A stretch of DNA of 64,000 nt from Tanypteryx hageni (taxonomy: Eukaryota > Arthropoda > Insecta > Odonata > Petaluridae), in the NCBI GenBank assembly GCA_028673005.1, contig CM054116.1, forward strand, positions 38,226,854 to 38,290,853, read 5' to 3'. Under the pieces are notes generated by a model. The model searched no databases and was not told where the DNA came from. It worked only from the letters and a program-made list of their open reading frames with translations. Of this stretch, positions 22,466 to 34,330 are shown in pieces (position 1 is the first letter of the stretch; each line of letters begins with the position of its first letter). Both the position numbers and the translations under genes were made by a program.

Positions 22466-22819
22466 CTATAGTGATTTTCAGATGAGATTTGGAATGAGGG
22501 GGAGATAAAAGAGAAAGTAAATGGGGCGAGACACTGAGAAAACCAATAGGAAAGGAGAGGGAACCTAAGCATTCAAAAGCTCATTCTTCATCGAGTCTCC
22601 CTAGTGGTAACATCGGGTCTGAGTGTGCTGTGTTGCCACATCTGTGATTTCCCTTTAAATGCCTGTCAAACATTATGTGTGTTCCGGTGTAGAGTTGGCA
22701 ACATCTAGCATGAGCTTTCTGCTAGGAGAGACTCCCCCACCTCTTGGCAGCAGAAATATACGAGCGGTCCCAAGTACAACCAAAATCTGACCCACAATCT
22801 CATCTGAAAAGTACTATAG
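22466..22819 (-). mobile_element. 355-bp inverted-repeat element, copy A
   Basis: Both ends read CTATAGTGMTTTTCAGATG or near it (CTATAGTACTTTTCAGATG at the right), reading inward. The sequence matches copy B at 51949-52305 in reverse orientation across almost its whole length, with shared blocks such as GGGACCGCTCGTATAT and CCTAGCAGAAAGCT. No ORF is conserved between the copies, so it is a non-autonomous element. No clear target duplication was seen beyond the palindromic CTATAG end itself. Confidence 0.8.
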
Positions 22820-23149
22820 TGATTTTAAAAAATCGTAAAATCGTGTTTAAAAAAATCACCATACATTCCACACATCTGTTTACGAGATACAAGGTACTTG
22901 TTACATTGTAGACACATTAGACATACGTTACATTGTACTTGAAATGCATCCAAGGGGAAAATAGATTGAGTTCAATCGATGGCTGAACCCCTTGATAGTC
23001 ATTGAAATGAAGCTAGAAGTGTGTTGGCATATTCTTTGTAACTACCATAGCGAGTTTTTACCCATCCGTTATTTTAACAATGGATGACAAAAATGATGTT
23101 GACCATGTTGAGAAAAAAGGTTCTTCCAAATCCCAGGTTAACAGAGGAT

Positions 23150-23505
23150 TCCGATGAAGTTATCACATGAATTTTAAAATAGTCGTAGCTAAATCGGTGG
23201 GGTTAAAATCCACCAGAAATGAGAAATCAAGGATAACTGTTATGCTTGCAGTCATGGCCGATGGGCAAAAACTGACTCCCTATGTAACTTTAAATTGTAA
23301 AAGGATGCCAAAGGAAATGTTATCGTCAGGTATAATCTTTCACGTGCAGAAGAAGGGGTGGATGAATGAGGAACTTGTGTTCGATTGGCTGAAGGTTGTT
23401 TGGGGTTGCGTTATATTCGAGGTTTAGTTTTTTCTTGAAAAACTTTCCAAAAATCTTAGGGTCGTGTTATATTCAAGGTTGCTTTATATTCAGGACAATA
23501 CGGTA
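23150..23505 (+). mobile_element. Tigger/pogo-like transposon remnant, right end
   Basis: A transposase fragment followed directly by a terminus that reads, inward from 23505, TACCGTATTGTCCTGAATAT then AAAGCAACCTTGAATATAAC. The related left terminus is seen at 1678. The transposase joins the terminal region abruptly at about 23400, which indicates an internal deletion. Confidence 0.7.
23167..23427 (+). pseudogene. Tigger/pogo-like transposase, middle fragment
   Basis: Part of the DDE domain of a pogo/Tigger transposase: RNEKSRITVMLAVMADGQKL, TPYVTLNCKRMPKEM and KKGWMNEELVFDWLKVVW. The ADG.KL.P and GWM....F..WL..VW blocks are diagnostic. The last nine residues come from the terminal repeat region after the deletion. 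Sequence just upstream (23080-23160) is degenerate. It is not functional because both the DNA-binding domain and the later catalytic Asp are missing. Confidence 0.82.
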
Positions 23506-24509
23506 TCTTTTTCTCATCGTTCTCATCTAATGATTGCTTTCAATATTTCAATGACACCATGTTGGCAAATTATATTTCCTCTTACAATTAATCTGTGACT
23601 TTGTAATAATATTGTTATTGTACTCCTTAACTATGGTGATCATTTCTGACTCCTAAGTTGAACTTTAAACTTAGTGTGAGCTGTGCTATGACAAGATGCA
23701 CCTGTACCCTCCAGTGAGACTTTAGTTTGAAAAACGTGCATCAGGCCGGACCTATCCGAAGTGAGTGAACTCATCAACAGTGAGGGTGGATGCAGCATTT
23801 TAGCCTACTACAGTTTATTGAGTTCTCCATCAGTTTTTTGTGTTCGCCAGAAGTTTTTGTGCTCGAACTCTAGCAAAGCACAAACTCCAGCAAATGCTCG
23901 TACGACAGCAAACGTGAGTGCAACTGCATATGCACGTACGTGCAGAGATTATACCTTTATAGGCAACAGACATTAGCACAGAAGAGAACGCTACAATTGT
24001 GCTAATTAACCAGTTGACTTTGTGAGAGGTACGCCCTCTTCTTGAGAAAAGATCAAACCAGGGGAGTTCCAATCTGGCAACGTTGGAGAGCGCTACACCG
24101 GGAAGAGACACACTGTGACAAGTGCAAGCAAGAGGGTGGAGATAGAACGGCAAAGCACTGGCGAGAAAGCAGAGAATGGCAAACCGGCCAGCGAAATTTC
24201 CATGTTCATCCAAGTGCTATTTTTGTATCCTTTATTATCCCTCTAAGTGGAAAATTCTATTGAATATATCTCTTGTATATTTCTGTTATGTATAATTTCA
24301 TTCCAATATATATGTAAGCATTTTCCTTGTCACGTTAACTTTGTGTTATATTCGATTGCCTGTTATCAGTACCAGTGTCACTTAAGAAGGTCCATATCGT
24401 TTTTGTATTTTAAGTATCTTGTGAATTACAAGAGAATAACGTAAATGGGACAGTCATCTCAGTTTTAAAAAATAAATTGTGTTAAATTTTACAAAACACC
24501 TTATCATCA

Positions 24510-24640
24510 CAGCTTTGAGGGCCACATGCAGCCTGCAGTCCTTAGATTGTCAACCCCTGCTGTAAATAATGTATGCAGGGCTGGCATGAATTTTTACGAG
24601 GCAAGATGCAAAAATTTTAGTGAGACACCCCCAAAGATAG
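24510..24640. mobile_element. Two adjoining hAT-type termini
   Basis: A right terminus ends at 24559 with TCAACCCCTG preceded by GGGCCACATGCAGCCTGCAG. Only 16 bp later, at 24576, a left terminus starts CAGGGCTGGCATGAATTTTT. Neither has a visible partner nearby, so both are fragments. Confidence 0.4.
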
Positions 24641-25230
24641 ATGAAGAAAACTTTACATAAAATCGATAATGGCAATTAAACGGGTCAAAATTTCTCCCAT
24701 GTATAATTGGCACCGTTATTTTTTATCATGAAAACAATGGTCAAAATAAATAAAAAATTATGGAACAACAATACCAGAGCAAGAACATCAAACTAGCCAT
24801 TAAGTATGACTCCGTTAGGCAACTCAGGCAACATACTTGCACCAGATGATGATCCTGAGAGTGGATATTCTGATGATACAGCCCCTGTATTATTTCCGCA
24901 TTCTTCTTAGAATAAAAGACCATACAAATGTTTGATAACAAAAAATTTCAATCAAAAATGTCCTTTACCTAAGGTGACCAGGTTTTTTACAAATTGAAAA
25001 GGGCACAAGAAAAATAAAAAGAGGAATAAAAGAGTACGAGATGAATAAAAACGGAAATATAAGAAACAGCTTCAACTTCTACGAAGACTGCATTATGGCA
25101 GAGTGCTTGGACGATATGAGGTCTGTCCCGCCAAGTCAACTTTATTACATGCCAGCCAATTGATTGTTAATGTGTTGACAATGTAACGACATGAAACGTT
25201 ACACGAAACTGTGAGACATCGCTCTACGTC

Positions 25231-25545
25231 AGGGGTGGACAAACTTTTTATATGGCGGGCCTTATTAACAGTTAACGCTTCTTAGGCGGGCCGCATAAAC
25301 AGATGAAAATGCTTCGGTGGGCGAAGTTAGGGGTCATCGTGTTTACACATAATAATAATTAATAATATTAATAATAATAATTCTATTACTGAAAATCTAT
25401 TTTTATTCCATTAACATCACTAGAAAAGACCTGCCATAATTTTATGCAACAAATTTGAATTTTTATATTACGGTTCGCTTTCATAATGGCATCGCGGGCC
25501 ACATAAAATACGATCACGGGGCTCATATACCCCGCGGAGCTTTTA
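25231..25545 (+). mobile_element. hAT-type MITE fragment
   Basis: Begins CAGGGGTGGACAAACTTTTT with GGCGGGCC soon after, and further GCGGGCCACATAAAATACG near 25490. This is the 'CAGGGGTGG.CAAAC...GCGGGCC' style of hAT MITEs. The right terminus is not found. Confidence 0.45.
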
Positions 25546-25559
25546 GGAATCAGTAAAAA

Positions 25560-27591
25560 TTTTGCAAGAAAAATTTAATTTTTCATTTTTTTGTCGATTT
25601 AAAATTATTAAAAAAGTTCAAAATAATACAATAGACAAAAAAGATCAATGTACTCTTCAAAAGATCACGTCTGACCAGCCTACCTTGACCATAAAAAATG
25701 AAACTAAATAGGACAATTTTCATTCAAATGCGTGCCTTACCAGATCTATCCAATTCCCGCTGCATGACGCTCAGTCTTCGTTTTCCATGAATCTTTAATT
25801 TCCTCTTAATACAATTTTGAGATAGGTCAGTCCCTACCATATTTGAACAATTCCTTCAAACAAATGACGTGGTAGGAATACCTCCTACAAAAATTTCAAG
25901 ACAGTGACGGGTATCAAAATAAAACAGAGATAGTGAAAAAACTCGATACAACAAAACTGGGAGGAATATCGTGCCCCAAGGATTACACACGAGTGGAAAA
26001 CACGTGATTGTGGTTAAAGAAACTTCGCAAATAAAGCACGATCGCACGTGCTCTGACCTTGAAATGCTACGTGATACTCAGTGATACGGTGAAACTGTAA
26101 GATGCTACTTTCCTCTGATAAATCAATTGAAAAGAATCGACCGTTTACCAAGCAATTAGCGACCTCAAACAATTCAAGGATTTCCGATGATTAATTCAAA
26201 AAACAAAAGATATCCGAAACACAAACTGCACTAGTACTTTGAATATCCAAGAGAGGCGCCTCCGTACATACCCACTATTGGCGTAAAGTAGAACTAGGTG
26301 ACTCATTCTAGGTAAACTGTTAATACGAAATTCAAAAGTAGTCTGCGAATGTCATTCTGTTTGATTTAAGCATTGCTTAATTCTTATGACAAAATGCTTT
26401 ATTCGAAGGAAATTTTAGAAAAAATAACTGGAGTGGCGTTAGATTCCCATCAGTTCCCATTTCCAAACTTACTGTTAAACAATATAAAGGAATGCAAAAG
26501 CAAATACGAGATGTAAAGTCAAAAAATACTACAAAATACAGAAACCAGACTCGCCGGAAAGTAAGATTGTTATACGATGCTATCAAATATAACTTTGAGA
26601 GAACTTCATCTATGTACATAACAATGAAATGAATGTCTAAATCCAAGCCCTTCACGTCAGAAGTAATGGCAATGTTCTCTGCCATATCGATAATTCATTT
26701 CTCTGATTTATTCACATAAATTCTGATTTTCAGGCGTTTCTTCGTAGACTTTTATTCCGGATAATATTAACAAAATGCATACATTGAATTGCATACTAAT
26801 ATAAAGATAATAGAAAGATTTTTCCGATGCAGTCATTCTCTTAAAACTCTTTTATGAAGAAAGCTACAAATAAATTAGTTTACAATTTAAATAATATTTA
26901 TCTCGTAAACATTGACTTTAGGAGCACCATAAAAAAACATGTTCTGCAAAAAATAACTCTTATTATGTCTAAAACATTAAGAAAATCAATTTCTAGGAGC
27001 ATAAAAAAGATGATTATAACTATTACATGTTTATTGGCGTTGCCCCCCTCTTGATCATGCCTTGGTCAAGGGCCATTGATATATGGTTAGGTCAGGGGAT
27101 GAACAAAGTCGTTTTTCTGAGGTCAGGCAAGCAGGTGGGAGTCTCCTGCATTATGCTTCAAACAAACCACTAAAATATTCAGCCTGTTAAACCCGACTGG
27201 GAATTTGTCTATCCCCTTGTCCCTGCCTGGGAAGACTGTGGGAGCTTGCCTATTCCATTGCCCCCTCCTGAAGAAGATCCAGCAGATGCCCATGCATAAG
27301 TTTAATTAAAAATTGTACCTTTTGTAAGCACATATTGTTCTTCATAAGTTTCAATACAGTTCCCCACTAGAGGTTGTAGTAGCCTCCAGACAGGAAGTGC
27401 CTTTGAAGAGTGAGAACTTTAATGTTTTTAATGGTTGGTTGAATTGGTTTGTGCTGAAATTCGAAAAATATAGACCCAATGATTAAAATGCAGTAATTAA
27501 AAACTATTTCTTTAAATTTTGTATCATTCATTATCGTATTTTTGAATTTTTACTAAAACAACCCCAATACAATATAAATATTCACATTCCT
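25560..27591. other. Intergenic, no gene seen
   Basis: AT-rich sequence. ORFs of 60-102 codons are present without recognisable domains. A GC-richer patch at 27040-27300 shows no coding signal. Confidence 0.55.
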
Positions 27592-27599
27592 GCTAGCCA

Positions 27600-30500
27600 C
27601 AGGGGCGCACACATAAGGGGGGTCCACCGGGTCTGGACCCCTCCATAGGGGCATATTTTATCCTGAGATGAGGGTGAAGGCAAGACGTTTAAAGTGTTCT
27701 CAGGAATGCTTTTGCTCCAGGAATGAGTGCATGAATATGGGGAAGACGGAAAGAGGGAAGGAAGGGAGAAGGGAAAGTTCCTTTTCCAAGGAAATATCGA
27801 TGTTTAAAGTGACCGTTGGTCAAGACAAAATCTTTTTGCTGAAAATATCCTATTTCCATGAAAAGGGGTTTCAGTTGAGAAACGTTCATCCCTTTCTGGG
27901 TCTTATGTTCTCCGTTTTTGTCTTTTGGAGACTTCGATCCCTGCTGTGTGGGAGGAGGTTCAGGCGACAAGGAGAATGGCCGTTTGTGTAAAATATCCTA
28001 TTTCCACTAAAAGGGGGACAAAAAACTGCAGCTGAGACTCTCAAAAGAATACAATTGGAGTCTCCAATTTGGAGAAGTTGGTTAGTTGAAAAAGGAGTCT
28101 CGATGAGTGAGGAAGTGTAGTGATGAGTGTATCTCTTACTGTGGAAAAGTGCATTTTTTGGAAGAATGGAAGCATCCGAGCAATATTGAGGCTACAGATC
28201 TCGAACATCAAAAAATCGGGTACTTTTTCAGAAAGCTCTCCGTGGCCTTTTTTTCACATTTTTTGCACATCCTGAATTTCGGCAACCCTGTGGAGTTTCC
28301 ACTGGGAAGTCTAAACTCACCATTGAAATTGGATAAGTATTTAATGGAGAAATTGTGAGTGCAGATTCCATGCAGATAAGCTGTTTTCCTCGAATCACAC
28401 GAGCATTTATTTCATCTCGTTGGCCTCGTGGTCGGTGAAATTCGAATATATAAAACAAAGTAGGCTGCTTTGATAAGTGTTGTCCGTGAAATTACATTAG
28501 TGATATGTAGTAAATAGCCGTATAGTAGTGGTCTTTAAATATGTTATACTACATTATTTCATTTCTAATTAGATAGTTTGCTGCTGTTACGGAGAGTACC
28601 GGCACTTATTTTTATCCAAGTAAAGCACTGCTTATAGACGTAAGATAGGCTACTCGCATTCTAGTGCAAATGAAAAAATGAGAAACTGTCCTTTTAAAAC
28701 CCTTTGGTTTACCCCTTACATAGATAAATATGAGTAGTAAAAGAAAACAAATATCAATATTATCATTTGTGAAGAAGTCACGTGGAAATGTGCATAGTGA
28801 ACAAAAAGATGGTGAGAAAATTAATTTCAGCGAACATAGTGACCTCATCGATATTGCATCATTGCAAGAAAAAGAGCCGTGTTCGTCGTTCGCACTGGTT
28901 ACTGGATGTACTACCGAGACAGATGCGGACAATAAAGGTAACCCTAATGATATAGCAAACTTTTTTAAATCGAAAGAATATTGTTCTGGTAAGAAACTCC
29001 TGGAAGTTTTTAATAGTTTATGGTCACCAGATGCTAAATATAAATTTCCTGTCAAGAATATTAAAGGCAAAAATTTAAGGTGCCAAGCACATTGGCTTGA
29101 AAAATGGCATTGGGTATGTTATTCGGAATTAATGGATGGTCTCTTCTGCAAATATTTTGTGCTATTTTCTCCATTTAGAGTAGGAGTGCATAGGGAGCAA
29201 AATCCGGGTAAATTTGTTTCAGAAGCTTTCAACAAATGGAACCATGCCTTAGAATATTTTGAGAAGCATGGCAAATTGTCATATCATGCACGAAGCTTGG
29301 AAATATTTTAAAATTTAAAGAAAATTGATGAGAAAAAAGTGCTCCCGATTGATTTGATTTTAGATAAAAACAAAGCAGTGGAAGTAGCAAAAAACAGGGA
29401 AATACTTGGCTCAATAATAAAAACTGTCCTATTTTGTGGGAAGCAGGGGATCCCCTTATGAGGACATTTAGATTATGGAAATTCCTACGTTAGCTGGAGA
29501 ACACAAAATGAAATCATTTCTTCCATAAATGATATAATTTTAAGGGATATTGCAAATCGCATCAATAAGAGTAAGTGTTTCAGTATAATAGCAGATGAAA
29601 CTACTGATGTTGCTGGGATAGAACAGTTTGCTCTTGCTGCTCGAATCATTGAAAATGATACTGCCCAAGAACAGTTTATACAATTTATACCAGTTGTCAG
29701 TAGAACAGGACAAAGTCTTGCCACACATTTGATAGATTCTTTGCAATATTTCAAAATTAATTTAAAATTTCTCAGAGGCCAAGGATATGATGGGGCTAGT
29801 GCAATGAGTGGACAGTTCCAAGGAGTTCAAGCTCATATTAAAAAACACTTCCCCTCTGCATTATATGTGCATTGTAGCTCACACAGTTTAAACCTAGCGA
29901 TTTCAGATTCTTCTAATTTACCCAATATCAGAAACTGTGTGGGAATAGTGGGTAAAATCTATAATTTTTTCACACTCCATTGAGGCAAAATGTTTTAATA
30001 AGAAATATTGAAAAACACTGTCCTCATTCTAGAAAACGAAAATTAGTTCAAATGTGTGGCACGAGATGGATTGAAAGACATGATTCGATACTAGTTATGG
30101 TTGAATTATTTAATACTATACAAGCATCACTGAATGAAATGACAGAGTGGAATGATAACGATGTTTCCGTTCAAGCTTCTCTTTTAAATGTATCGATTTC
30201 TAAAGCTGATTTCATCATTTCTTTGCTGACTATAAATAAGGTATTTGCTCTTACTAAAAGGTTGAGTGAATATTTACAAACAGTTAATATTAATTTGAAG
30301 AAGGCAATGAGTTATGCTGACTCGGTCATTGAAGGACTTGAAAGTTTAAACATTAATTCTGAATCAGTTTTCAAAGAGATTTTTGAAATGGCCATAAAGC
30401 TTCTGGAATTTGTAAGAGGTGAGGAAGAAATTAAAATTCCAAGATGTCCCATGAAGCTATCAGTGTACCGCAACAATATTCCAGCTAAATCCCCTGAGGA

Positions 30501-31922
30501 GTACTACAGACAGGCTATATTCTTACCCTTTCTGAACAATGTAATAAGTCAAATAAAACAAAGACTTGAAAAACATAATAACATTTTAGCTAAATTTGGA
30601 TGCTTACTGACTCAAAATTACGATGATGAAACGGAAAGTGATTTTCTCACGTTAGCAGAATTTTATTCGAACAGTGATGATCTTTTTTGCGACAATAAGG
30701 AAAGCATGCTTGGTGAACTTAAACTATGGAAAAATTTTATACGGAACAAGGAATTATTTGCTGCTATTGAAGGGTTCATTTATTGTGACAGAGAGTTGTA
30801 TCCTCGTATCAAACTGCTCCTACAAATACTATGTACACTTCCCATTAGCACCTGTACCAGCAAAAGATCATTCTCTACTTTGAGGAGGCTAAAAACTTAT
30901 CTAAGAAACACCATAAAAAGTGATAGACTTAATGGTCTTGCATTATTAAATACCAACAGTTTACAGGTGTCTCCAGAAGATGTTTTGGATGAATTAAGCA
31001 AGAAACCGAGACGATTGGATTTTACCATTTGAGGTAAGAAATGTTATTTTTAATCAAGTGCAGTAAGGCCTCCAAAGGCGAACCACCTCTCAAAGTGACT
31101 CCTATTTAGTGGAACATTTTCAAGAGTGCAATTATTTTCTCTGAGATGACTACTCTGACCTGTCCCCTCTAATCTGATCACCGTCTTCCCAGACCAGCAG
31201 ATTCTAGTAGTTAACCTGACCACTGTGTTCCATTAAATGACTTTTCTGTTTTCTTTCATTTGTAATTTTGAATATTATCAAACTCAGTGAACCCAGTTAA
31301 TAATTGCGAGAGTATTTTTCATTTTAAAGGGTAATGTAGATTTAATATAAAACAATTAAAAATTAGATTATTAGAAATCGAATGTTTTGAATATATTTAT
31401 TTTCTTCTTATGTTCCCGATTTTCAGTAAATTTAAACGACAAGGGAAAAACGATGTAAACCGCTCCTAAGAATCATATTTTGTGTATTCCTCTGAAAATA
31501 CTGGTATTTAAAAAAAATTAAGCGCATGACCTAGACTATTGAATTTTGCTGTTTGGGAAACAAAATAGGACTTTGAAATAAAATCAAATTGTATATTTGG
31601 TTTGTTATTTATGTTATTTTTGCTTATATTTTCGAAATTAAAATATGGCGTTGAAATATGTCTACTTCTGCTGATAACCCTGGACCTTTAGTCTATATTT
31701 CACTGTAATAATATACTCGGAAAATTTGAGATATTACACTCTAATATATTTATTCTAATTGTGTGTTTTACAGTAATAATGTACTATTTAGAAAGGGAAT
31801 TAATTTTTAAACGCAAGTTGTGTAAATAAAATAAATAATAAAGGGTAACCTTAAACTTTTTTTATGCCTGCCAAATAGATCGGACCCCCCCCCCCCTAGA
31901 AAAAAGTCTGTGTGCGCCACTG
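27600..31922 (+). mobile_element. Near-complete hAT transposon, 4323 bp
   Basis: The left terminus is CAGGGGCGCACACATAAGGG. The right terminus reads inward CAGTGGCGCACACAGAC; both then run into a G-rich stretch ending GGGTCC. The insertion is framed by a perfect 8-bp target duplication, GCTAGCCA, at 27592-27599 and 31923-31930. A 1.1 kb leader precedes the transposase and about 0.9 kb follows it. Only three coding lesions were seen, so the copy is fairly young. Confidence 0.93.
28730..31032 (+). pseudogene. hAT transposase (TTF finger, DUF4371, dimerisation domain), three lesions
   Basis: ORF start MSSKRKQISILSFVKKSRGN at 28730. The TTF-type finger region follows: NDIANFFKSKEYCSGKKLLE, then RCQAHWLEKWHWV. 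A TAA at 29309 interrupts codon 194, but the same frame continues with KKIDEKKVLPIDLILDKN and GKQGIPL, then a TGA where Arg is expected (CGA to TGA). It goes on through FSIIADETTDVAGIEQFAL (first catalytic region), GQGYDGASAMSGQFQGVQAH and VHCSSHSLNLA. A one-base slip at the T run near 29966 shifts the frame. The final 350 codons, entered at LRQNVLIRNIEKHC, end in STCTSKRSFSTLRRLKTYLR, the hAT dimerisation motif, and stop at 31030. All three lesions are single-base changes. Confidence 0.9.
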
Positions 31923-31930
31923 GCTAGCCA

Positions 31931-33311
31931 AAGGCACTTTCCACAAGGAGGGTACTAATGCCTCCAATGACACCCTAGAGAAAACTTAAGAAGACCAATA
32001 TATGCGTCTACCAAAGGTATCTTTAGCATAATAATTAAAATCTTTTTATTTCACTGTTTCCATCCTTAGAAATTGACTTCCACATTTTTTTACACGTCAT
32101 AAGAGTTGGTTTTTCCTAGATATGGTTTTCTTTTGTGCTCCTAAAGTAAATAAATACTGTTTTTTCAATTTTTGTAAATTCATTCAAAATTAATTCAGCT
32201 AGTTTATAACCCTCTCTTAAGAAAAACACAAATAATGCACTATTTTTGTCCTTAAAGTCGAAATTATTTATATTTTCATTAGAATAATTTTAATATATTA
32301 ATTAGCTAATAATTTTTTTAATAACCTTGTTTTGTAATATAGAAACCCCAGTGAATTGTTGATTATTAAAATTGATGATTTTTATGCTATTAAATTTCTT
32401 ATACTTAAAGAAATTTCAAGTTACCAAAGATATATATATATTCCTAGTTTTTATATCATTTTCAAAAATGTAAAAATTCGAGCTATTGTTATCCCTTTTT
32501 CATCTGTAGACATTCTTTTTTGTATTAAAAGATAGATGAATTATTCTGTTTTGGGGGGTGGGTGCTAAAAAAAATGATTTGCATTTTATGGATCCTCCAT
32601 TAGTTTGAATTTCTACCGTTAGAAGGCGGTAAATTTGGAAAATGAGTATAATTTAAGCTAATATTGTAAACACCCTATTTATGCTAAAGACCTAAAATTT
32701 GGCGTAATGTTCGGTTATTAAATACAACTGACAAGAATTTCAAAATCCCAAAAATTTCCATTTTTAGGGGATTATTTCCCATCTCATTGCATAATTTCCA
32801 TCTCCCATAAGAAAAGGATAGAAATTGGTGCAGAGCACTATAAAATTCATTTTTAAATTAGTTAAAATGAAGAACTAGGGACTTAAACAGTTCTTTAGCT
32901 GAAAGATGAAGTTTATTTTTCTTAAACACTAAATTCAAATCCATGTGGAATTGGCATAAAATTTGTTTTTAATCTTATTTAAAAACGATCATGTAATATT
33001 ATGTGGTGGGTAATGTGTAACTAAAAGAAGAAGAGAAACTTTTCGTAGGATTATTAAACTACTGATTTGTATATCACCTTGTATTGGTCAGAAATCCAAT
33101 GATGAACCAGAACAAAACCATTATATGAGTGTTTGCCTCTATGTCAATGATGAATCTAACATTGACATTCATTATAGAGAGCACTATCATAAGCCCATTG
33201 TTCTTAGGTTATCTTTTAGATGAATTTCAATATTATTCAAATTATTTAACATCAAATATAAACATAGTATAATATATAATAGTAGATATAATTTAGTAAT
33301 TATTTTAGATA
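31931..33311. other. Intergenic, no gene seen
   Basis: Strongly AT-rich sequence with homopolymer runs. No ORF of note and no repeat termini recognised. Confidence 0.55.
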
Positions 33312-33597
33312 TAAATATTTCCCAAGAAAAGTGTATATTTGTTCCTAATCAGTGGCGGCTCGTGTATAGGCACTGCGGAACTGCAGCACCCCCTATTTCC
33401 ACTTGATATTATCGATAACATTTAATATAATGAGTCCTTTTTTCTTTAATTCTTTCTTTATTTTTGTAGTACAATATATATTCCTTAAGCTTAATGTCAG
33501 TACTCCAGTAGCCATCCCCCAGTTTATGAAAAAGATACAAAAATCTTTGTATGGAACTGTGCGCTTCACAGTGCCAGCGACGTGGTGTTTGACTGTT

Positions 33598-33611
33598 GTG
33601 CGCATGCGCAC
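33598..33611. promoter_or_regulatory. NRF1-type palindrome in hAT leader
   Basis: GTGCGCATGCGCAC is a perfect 14-bp palindrome and contains TGCGCATGCGCA, the consensus for NRF1/erect-wing family factors. It lies 254 bp upstream of the ORF start, next to a G-rich run (33616-33640), in a plausible promoter position for the element. Confidence 0.5.
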
Positions 33612-33864
33612 ATAGGAGGGGGGGTGGGGAGGAAGGCGGGACTGCCAGGTAGAGAGAGCACTGTTGCTCTCGCAGTGCCGGCTCTGGCGTGATGGTGGAA
33701 GGGAGGTTTTTTTTACTCAGCGTGTGTTGTGCTTAAAAACCGTGTAACATATTCTTGAATGTGATAAAGTGTAGAAGAGTGCAGAATTAGATTATTATTC
33801 TGCTTCCAGCTATTCTATTTGATTCATTTTTTTCGGTTCTTTTATTTAACAGAAAACTTTAACC

Positions 33865-34077
33865 ATGGCCTTGGATCCCCAAGAAATAAGTTCTGTGACT
33901 GTAAGTGAACTTCAACAGCTTAAGTTTTCACAGCTATCTCTCCATGAAAAAGTTACAGTTAAGAAAAGAGGTTGTTCAACACCTGATATTCTAATATCTC
34001 AGAGATCAAGGAGAAAATTATTGAACTTTTTGCGCAAATTAAAACAAGAAGAATGGATTTCATTTTTAAATGAATAG
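33865..34077 (+). CDS. Truncated hAT protein (N-terminal segment), 70 codons
   Basis: The ATG at 33865 sits in CCATGG context after AACAGAAAACTTTAACC. The protein starts MALDPQEISSVTVSELQQLK and contains LSLHEKVTVKKRG, STPDILISQRSRRK and EEWISFLNE. The pattern 'EK..VK..G..TPDI.I....R' followed by an aromatic-poor 'K..W' resembles the segment before the TTF finger in hAT transposases, and the left-edge hAT has a similar block (EKK..LK..RPTP). An exon junction or deletion ends it at a natural-looking stop. It may be merely a remnant; an intact start and stop in a young element leaves open a small protein. Confidence 0.45.
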   Translation: MALDPQEISSVTVSELQQLKFSQLSLHEKVTVKKRGCSTPDILISQRSRRKLLNFLRKLKQEEWISFLNE

Positions 34078-34330
34078 ATCAAGCTTGAACTGTAACAATT
34101 TAAGTTCAAGTAAGTAAAAAATGTTTGGTTTTTTTTGTTAAGATTTTATCAAGTTCCTGAATAAATTTTCTTTTTATACATGTTTTTTTCCTTTTACACA
34201 ATTTTAAAACAAAGGCTAAAAATTTTCTGGAGCAGCACCCCCACTAATTTTAGCTACGAGCCACCACTGTTCCTAATAAATGTACATAATATAGAAATAT
34301 TGCCTGAGAAGTGTATATTTGTTCTTAATA

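Larger units (their letters stand above)
33350..34269 (+). mobile_element. Internally deleted hAT transposon, 920 bp, with intact target duplication
   Basis: Termini are CAGTGGCGGCTCGTG on the left and CAGTGGTGGCTCGTA inward from the right; both continue with GCAGCACCCCC a little further in. The perfect 8-bp duplication TTCCTAAT lies at 33342-33349 and 34270-34277. The element keeps the leader, a palindromic 14-mer and a complete 70-codon ORF, but no catalytic region. Confidence 0.92.
33312..34325 (+). repeat. Tandem duplication of about 50 bp split by a hAT insertion
   Basis: Left unit (33312-33349) has ATAAATATTTCCCAAGAA then AAGTGTATATTTGTTCCTAA. Right unit (34291-34320) has GAAATATTGCCTGAGAAGTG then TATATTTGTTCTTAATAAAT. 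Without the 920-bp insertion and one target duplication these would be adjacent tandem units. Confidence 0.7.
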
